DNA from: Hyphomicrobiales bacterium
GTDB lineage: Bacteria > Pseudomonadota > Alphaproteobacteria > Rhizobiales > Rhizobiaceae
DNA: 64,000 bases
Reading direction: 5' to 3'
Assembly: GCA_900465665.1 (NCBI GenBank)
Contig: UBJO01000021.1
Coordinates: 19,342-83,341, forward strand
Position numbers and translations under genes: made by a program. Below, piece after piece: positions 59,411-64,000 of this stretch. The first letter of the stretch is position 1; each line of letters opens with the position of its first letter. Below the pieces are notes generated by a model, which was given only the letters and a program-made list of their open reading frames with translations, did no database searches and had not been told where the DNA came from.

Positions 59411-60673
59411 ATGGCTGATCATCACGTCGTCGTTGTTGGAGGAGGCTTCGGAGGGCTGCAACTCGTAAACGACCTTAAAGGCGCTGGTGTCCGCATTACG
59501 CTCGTCGATCGGCGCAATCACCATCTGTTCCAACCCCTGCTATATCAAGTCGCCACAACGATTTTGTCGACCTCCGAGATCGCCTGGCCGATCCGCCATC
59601 TCTATAGCGACCGCCCCGAAGTGACGACACTGCTCGGCGATGTCTCGGGCGTCGAAACCGCCACAAAGTCGGTCACGCTGCGCGATGGCAACGTCCTGAA
59701 ATACGATACGCTGGTGCTCGCCACGGGCGCGACCCATGCATATTTCGGTCGCGACGACTGGGCGCCGGTGGCGCAGGGCCTGAAGACGCTCGAGGACGCG
59801 ACGACGATCCGCCGCCGCGTGCTTCTGGCCTTCGAAAGGGCGGAGACCGCACGCGATCCGGCCGGGCGCGATGCATGCCTGACGTTCATCATCATCGGCG
59901 CCGGCCCGACCGGCGTGGAGCTTGCGGGCATCATCGCCGAACTCGCGCACAAGACGCTGCCGAGAGAGTTCCGCAATATAGACACGCGCAAGGCCAAGGT
60001 CATCCTGGTGGAAGCCGGTCCGCGTGTCCTACCGACCTTTGTGCCTGAGCTGTCCGAATACGCCTTGAAGGCGCTCAACGATCTTGGCGTCGAGGTGCGG
60101 CTTGGAAAGCCTGTTACCGAATGCACGGCCGAAGGTGTGCAGATCGGTGACGAATTCATCCCGAGCCGGACGATCAGCTGGGCTGCCGGCGTTCAGGCAT
60201 CGCCGGCCGCGAAGTGGCTGGGCATCCCGGCTGACCGCGCAGGACGCGCGATCGTCGAGAAGGATCTGACGGCGCCGGGTCTGCCCGATGTCTTCGTCAT
60301 CGGCGACACCGCCTCGGTGACGCAGGAGAGCGGCGCGCCGGTGCCGGGTGTCGCGCCCGCCGCCAAGCAGCAGGGCGCCTTTGTCGCCAAGGTCATTCAC
60401 GCACGGATGAAGGGCAAGACGCCGCCGGCCTTCAAGTACAGGCACCAGGGAAGCCTGGCGACGATCGGCCGGAGTGCCGCGATCGCCGATTTCGGCAAGA
60501 TCAAGCTCAAGGGCGGGCTCGCCTGGTGGATCTGGGGTATCGCCCACATCTACTTCCTGATCGGCACGCGCTCGCGCTTTTCGGTCGCCTGGAGCTGGCT
60601 GTGGATCTTCCTCAGCGGCCAGCACAGCGCCCGCCTGATCACGCAGCGCGAGACCATCGCGGACGAGAAGTAA
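59411..60673 (+). CDS. ndh: Type II NADH dehydrogenase
   Basis: 420 residues. Two nucleotide-binding glycine motifs: VVVGGGFGGLQLVNDLKGAGV (FAD, about 6-26) and IIIGAGPTGVELAGIIAELAHK (NADH, about 160-181), plus LVDRRNHHLFQPLLYQVAT, VFVIGDTASV and AAKQQGAFVAKVI. The C-terminal amphipathic and hydrophobic region (GLAWWIWGIAHIYFLIGTRSR) anchors it to the inner membrane. It passes electrons from NADH to quinone without pumping protons. It is monocistronic, with a terminator downstream. Confidence 0.92.
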   Translation: MADHHVVVVGGGFGGLQLVNDLKGAGVRITLVDRRNHHLFQPLLYQVATTILSTSEIAWPIRHLYSDRPEVTTLLGDVSGVETATKSVTLRDGNVLKYDTLVLATGATHAYFGRDDWAPVAQGLKTLEDATTIRRRVLLAFERAETARDPAGRDACLTFIIIGAGPTGVELAGIIAELAHKTLPREFRNIDTRKAKVILVEAGPRVLPTFVPELSEYALKALNDLGVEVRLGKPVTECTAEGVQIGDEFIPSRTISWAAGVQASPAAKWLGIPADRAGRAIVEKDLTAPGLPDVFVIGDTASVTQESGAPVPGVAPAAKQQGAFVAKVIHARMKGKTPPAFKYRHQGSLATIGRSAAIADFGKIKLKGGLAWWIWGIAHIYFLIGTRSRFSVAWSWLWIFLSGQHSARLITQRETIADEK

Positions 60674-60703
60674 GCCTCGTCGGGCTATCGCGAAGACCGT
60701 TCG

Positions 60704-60734
60704 AAAGCCTCCGGTGCGAACCGGGGGCTTTTCT
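60704..60734 (+). terminator. Terminator after ndh
   Basis: AAAGCC-TCCGG pairs with CCGGG-GGCTTTT around TGCGAA, about 30 bp after the ndh stop, ending in TTTTCTGTTT. It is an intrinsic terminator. Confidence 0.85.
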
Positions 60735-60756
60735 GTTTCGTGCAACGGCAACGAAA

Positions 60757-60782
60757 AAGCCCCTGTCGGATGACAGGGGCTT
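60757..60782 (-). terminator. Terminator of the alcohol dehydrogenase gene
   Basis: AAGCCCCTGTC pairs perfectly with GACAGGGGCTT around a GGAT loop; on the minus strand it is followed by TTTTTCG. It lies 43 bp beyond the dehydrogenase stop. Confidence 0.88.
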
Positions 60783-60825
60783 CGGTTCTCGGCTGATGGA
60801 GCGGACGAGGCCGCTATCCGTTGGA

Positions 60826-61872
60826 TCAGGCAGCCAGCGAGGCGATGTCGATGACGAAGCGGTAACGAACGTCGCTCTTCAGAACGCGCTCGTAGGCTTC
60901 GTTGACGTCCTGGATATTGATCTTCTCGATTTCCGAGACGATGTTGTGCTTGCCGCAGAAATCCAGCATTTCCTGGGTTTCCTTGATCGAGCCGATCATC
61001 GAGCCGGACAGGCTCTTGCGGCCTGGGATCAACGAGAAGGCGTGAACCGGGATGGCATGCTCCGGCGCACCGACGATGACCATCGAGCCGTCGACCTTCA
61101 GCAGGTTCAGATAGGCGTTCCAGTCGATGGCGACGCCAGCCGTGCAGATGATCAGGTCGAAGGTGCCGGCGAGCTTTTCGAAGGTCGATGCGTCCGAGGT
61201 CGCATAGTATTCCTTGGCGCCGAGGCGCAGGCCGTCTTCCTTCTTCGAAAGCGTCTGCGAGAGAACGGTGATGTCCGCACCCATGGCCGAACCGATTTTC
61301 ACGCCCATGTGGCCAAGGCCGCCCATGCCGACGATCGCGACCTTCTTGCCGGGGCCGGCCTTCCAGTGTGCGAGCGGCGAGTAGAGCGTGATGCCGGCAC
61401 ACAGCAGCGGTGCCGACGCGTCGAGTGGCAGGTTATCCGGGATCGACAGGACGTAGCCTTCCTTGACGACGATCGAGTCGGAATAGCCGCCCTGGGTTGC
61501 CGTCTTGCCGTCTGCTTCGACGCCATTGTAGGTCTGGACGAGGCCGGGCATATACTGCTCGTTGTCGAGGTCACGGGTTGCGCAGCCGACGCAGCTATCG
61601 ACGAAGCAACCGACGCCGACGTGGTCGCCGACCTTGAACTTTGTGACGTTGGCACCGACGGCCGAAACGATGCCGGCGATCTCGTGGCCTGGTACGATCG
61701 GGTAAACGGCATTCTGCCATTCGTTGCGAACGGTGTGAATGTCGGAGTGGCAGATGCCTGCAAACTTGATGTCGATGACGACGTCGTCCGCATTCGGTTC
61801 CCGACGCTCGAAGGTGAACGGCGTCAGCGGCTTGGAGGCGTCTGTAGCAGCATAGCCTTTTGCGATAGCCAT
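60826..61872 (-). CDS. Zinc-dependent NAD(P) alcohol dehydrogenase (CAD/YahK-like)
   Basis: 348 residues. Catalytic zinc ligands are in AGICHSDIH (Cys, His) and [10 protein letters not shown], and the Rossmann motif is [17 protein letters not shown]. The structural-zinc loop reads [17 protein letters not shown], where relatives have four cysteines (CxxCxxCx7C); the third and fourth are replaced by Arg and Met, so the structural zinc may be lost. It reduces aldehydes with NADPH. A divergent AraC regulator lies 201 bp away, as for yqhD-yqhC in E. coli. Confidence 0.9.
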   Translation of the reverse strand: MAIAKGYAATDASKPLTPFTFERREPNADDVVIDIKFAGICHSDIHTVRNEWQNAVYPIVPGHEIAGIVSAVGANVTKFKVGDHVGVGCFVDSCVGCATRDLDNEQYMPGLVQTYNGVEADGKTATQGGYSDSIVVKEGYVLSIPDNLPLDASAPLLCAGITLYSPLAHWKAGPGKKVAIVGMGGLGHMGVKIGSAMGADITVLSQTLSKKEDGLRLGAKEYYATSDASTFEKLAGTFDLIICTAGVAIDWNAYLNLLKVDGSMVIVGAPEHAIPVHAFSLIPGRKSLSGSMIGSIKETQEMLDFCGKHNIVSEIEKINIQDVNEAYERVLKSDVRYRFVIDIASLAA

Positions 61873-62073
61873 GGGAAAACTCCATATATTTAGAGGGGTG
61901 GTTCGGACGGCGGCATTTATGCCGCAACGCAGCAATAAGCGTTAGAGCGATCCTCTTCGGTTCTTGCACGATCCTGCAAAAGTCTCAGGTCGATCTATTT
62001 GCGAAGCGGCAATTCCATTCTAAATAGGCCTTCAACACGGCGATGATGCCGTTCTCACCTGAAAGTGCGCCTG

Positions 62074-62976
62074 ATGAGCTTGCTGTTTAACCGCTACCAG
62101 GAGATCGTGTCGATCGCGGGTCGCTTCGCGACGGGCGACGGAGACGTGCAGACCGGTATAGAAGGGTTGGGGATCAGCCGCCGCGCGACGCCGAGTGCAC
62201 CTTGTCACAGCAGTTATCGCCCATGTTTCGCCATGGTCATTCAAGGCGCGAAAAGCCTGCAGCTTGGGACAGACACCATCAATTACGGAGCGGGCGACTA
62301 TCTTCTGACATCGGTCGACTTGCCGGTCACGTGGCGGGTGGTGGAGGCAAGCGCCGAGGTTCCGCACCTTTGCATCACGCTTGCGATCAACAGCGAGAAG
62401 CTGCTGCATTTGCTCAGCCGCTCGACCATACAGCGCAGCGCGACACCTCCCTCCGGCCAACGCGGCATCGTCGTCAACGTCGCGACGCCGGAGCTTCTCG
62501 ATGCGGCGGTGCGGCTTCTGCGCTTGCTTGATAGTCCGGCGGATATCCCGGCGATGGCGCCGCTGATCGAGCAGGAAATCCTCTATCGCATCCTGACTGG
62601 CCCAGCCGGCGACCAGCTGATCGATATTGCGATCGCCGACAGGCAGGGCAACCGGATCGCCCGCGCCATTGCCTGGCTGCGCGAAAATTTCGCGCGGACA
62701 CTGCGCATCGAGGAGCTGGCCGAGCACGTCAACATGAGCGTCTCGTCGTTCCATCATCACTTCAAGTCGATCACCGCGATGACGCCGGTGCAGTATCAGA
62801 AGCAGATCCGGCTCCACGAAGCGCGGCGTCTGATGCTGATCGAGCGGCTGGATGCCGGCACCGCCGGCCACCGCGTCGGATATCAGAGCCCGTCACAGTT
62901 CAGCCGCGAATATAGCCGTCTATACGGAATGTCGCCGGCGCGCGATGTGGATGCCGTGTTGAACGCTGCCGAATAA
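62074..62976 (+). CDS. AraC-family regulator (YqhC-like)
   Basis: 300 residues from ATG 62074 (a GTG at 62065 is an alternative). The N-terminal AraC_N domain contains PCHSSYRPCFAMVIQGAKSLQLG and GAGDYLLTSVDLPVTW; the C-terminal two-HTH domain contains IARAIAWLRENFARTLRIEELAEHVNMSVSSFHHHFKSITAMTPVQYQKQIRLHEARRLML. YqhC relatives sense aldehydes and activate a divergent alcohol dehydrogenase, the same arrangement as here. Confidence 0.87.
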   Translation: MSLLFNRYQEIVSIAGRFATGDGDVQTGIEGLGISRRATPSAPCHSSYRPCFAMVIQGAKSLQLGTDTINYGAGDYLLTSVDLPVTWRVVEASAEVPHLCITLAINSEKLLHLLSRSTIQRSATPPSGQRGIVVNVATPELLDAAVRLLRLLDSPADIPAMAPLIEQEILYRILTGPAGDQLIDIAIADRQGNRIARAIAWLRENFARTLRIEELAEHVNMSVSSFHHHFKSITAMTPVQYQKQIRLHEARRLMLIERLDAGTAGHRVGYQSPSQFSREYSRLYGMSPARDVDAVLNAAE

Positions 62977-63064
62977 ACAAGCGCGGCACGCCGAAAATTT
63001 ATGCTTCTGCCTTTTGCGGGCTCTTGACGAGAGAGTGCTTCTAGGCGATAAGCGCTCACGAACC

Positions 63065-63078
63065 GTACCGTACGGTAC
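63065..63078. promoter_or_regulatory. TetR-type operator
   Basis: GTACCGTACGGTAC is a perfect 14-bp palindrome 18 bp before the GTG start of the TetR gene. TetR proteins bind palindromes of this type; autoregulation is likely. Confidence 0.65.
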
Positions 63079-63096
63079 TTATCGGGAGCGAATGCC

Positions 63097-63750
63097 GTGT
63101 CTGTCGAAAACTTGGAGCCCAGCGAATTTTCGCCGCGCCAGAACGCCGTTCTGGAGCAGGCGCTGCGGTTGCTCGTGGATGGCGGCGAAAAGGCGCTGAC
63201 GACATCGGGCGTGGCGCGCGCCGCCAATTGCTCCAAGGAAAGCCTCTACAAGTGGTTTGGCGACCGCGACGGCCTGCTGTCGGCGATGATCGCCTACCAG
63301 GCGAGCAAGGTACGCACCTTCGAGCGCAACGGCGAGCGGCTGACATCGGCCAGCCTCCACGACCATCTCGTGATCTTCTCGCGCGATCTGCTTGAGGTTC
63401 TGGCCGGTGACGTATCGTTGGCGCTGAACCGGCTGGCGATCGGCCAGTCGCCGCGCGACGGCTCGAAGCTCGGCAAGCTCTTGCTCGAGCGCGGCCGCCG
63501 GCAGATCGACCGCCGCGCCATGGGACTGATCGATTCCGGCAAGCGGGCAGGGCTGCTGCGCTTCAACGATGCCGACGAAGCCTATCACACACTCTACGGC
63601 CTGATCGTTTCCGACCTGCATGTGCGCATGCTGCTTGGAGACACCACGGGCGTTACGGATACCGCGCGCCAGGCGGAAAAGGCGGTGACCGCCTTCCTCC
63701 GGCTCTACGGGACGGAGAAGGCGCTGGCCGACATGCCGGCCGTCGTCTGA
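63097..63750 (+). CDS. TetR-family regulator upstream of ilvC
   Basis: 217 residues from GTG 63097 (GGGAG 9 bp upstream). HTH about 12-60: QNAVLEQALRLLVDGGEKALTTSGVARAANCSKESLYKWFGDRDGLLSAMI. The remainder is a helical ligand domain (LAIGQSPRDGSKLGKLLLERGRRQIDRRAMGL). The palindrome directly upstream is probably its own operator. It is 60 bp before ilvC on the same strand; whether it affects ilvC is not known. Confidence 0.88.
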   Translation: MSVENLEPSEFSPRQNAVLEQALRLLVDGGEKALTTSGVARAANCSKESLYKWFGDRDGLLSAMIAYQASKVRTFERNGERLTSASLHDHLVIFSRDLLEVLAGDVSLALNRLAIGQSPRDGSKLGKLLLERGRRQIDRRAMGLIDSGKRAGLLRFNDADEAYHTLYGLIVSDLHVRMLLGDTTGVTDTARQAEKAVTAFLRLYGTEKALADMPAVV

Positions 63751-63773
63751 CGACAAGTTTTACCGAATACTGA

Positions 63774-64000
<227 letters not shown>

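Noticed and set aside
60029..61893. Two overlapping ~455-codon open frames opposite ndh and the alcohol dehydrogenase
   Set aside because: Both cross terminators and gene boundaries and have no domain; they are codon-bias shadows.

Overview
The window looks like a chromosomal segment of a Rhizobiaceae bacterium (Rhizobium/Agrobacterium group). The right half has the conserved rhizobial order thyA(fragment)-folA-hflK-hflC-degP-serB-miaA-HerA-like ATPase-ilvI-ilvH ... TetR-ilvC. Gene density is high, coding GC is high, and there are many divergent regulator/target pairs typical of alphaproteobacteria. No tRNA, rRNA, integrase or transposase is visible.

Left third (1-20 kb): accessory metabolism. 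A sulfur-flavored set comprises a D-2-hydroxyacid dehydrogenase-like FAD/Fe-S protein cut by the window edge, 3-mercaptopyruvate sulfurtransferase, an SDR, a LysR regulator, a luciferase-like monooxygenase, a YeiH-type putative sulfite exporter with a divergent YeiE-like LysR regulator, an Old Yellow Enzyme, a persulfide-dioxygenase-like metallo-hydrolase and a YciI protein. Together they could process an organic thiol or disulfide and dispose of the sulfur as sulfite (inference). Next come a carbohydrate ABC importer whose ATPase gene is frameshifted, a triple SnoaL-like protein, and a complete ribose-type ABC importer operon.

20.7-32.4 kb: an island of poorly characterised, defence-island-like genes: a TcmP/DUF5131 (three-Cys-motif) pair, an sce7726 nuclease-like/beta-family pair, a DUF2442-like protein, a metallophosphoesterase, and a divergent HTH regulator facing a DUF6634-AAA/M41 protease operon with palindromic operators between them. 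Broken Uma2, SRAP and Nudix genes lie among them. The island ends in a hairpin array and a long inverted repeat directly against a thyA that retains only its last ~90 codons. The break falls just before the conserved PFNIASY motif, close to where the phage T4 td intron interrupts its own thymidylate synthase gene.

32.7-64 kb: ordinary chromosome. It covers folate metabolism, HflKC membrane quality control, DegP protease, serine biosynthesis, tRNA modification, branched-chain amino acid synthesis (ilvI with an attenuator leader peptide, ilvH, ilvC), two toxin-antitoxin pairs (VapBC inside the ilvI-ilvH interval, then MazEF), cobalt-type nitrile hydratase with its activator, an ECF sigma/anti-sigma operon, pyridoxine biosynthesis, a QorB/HxlR pair, a TetR-MFS pair, a MarR-GNAT fusion, a racemase, type II NADH dehydrogenase, an alcohol dehydrogenase with a divergent AraC regulator, a TetR regulator with a palindromic operator, and the start of ilvC.
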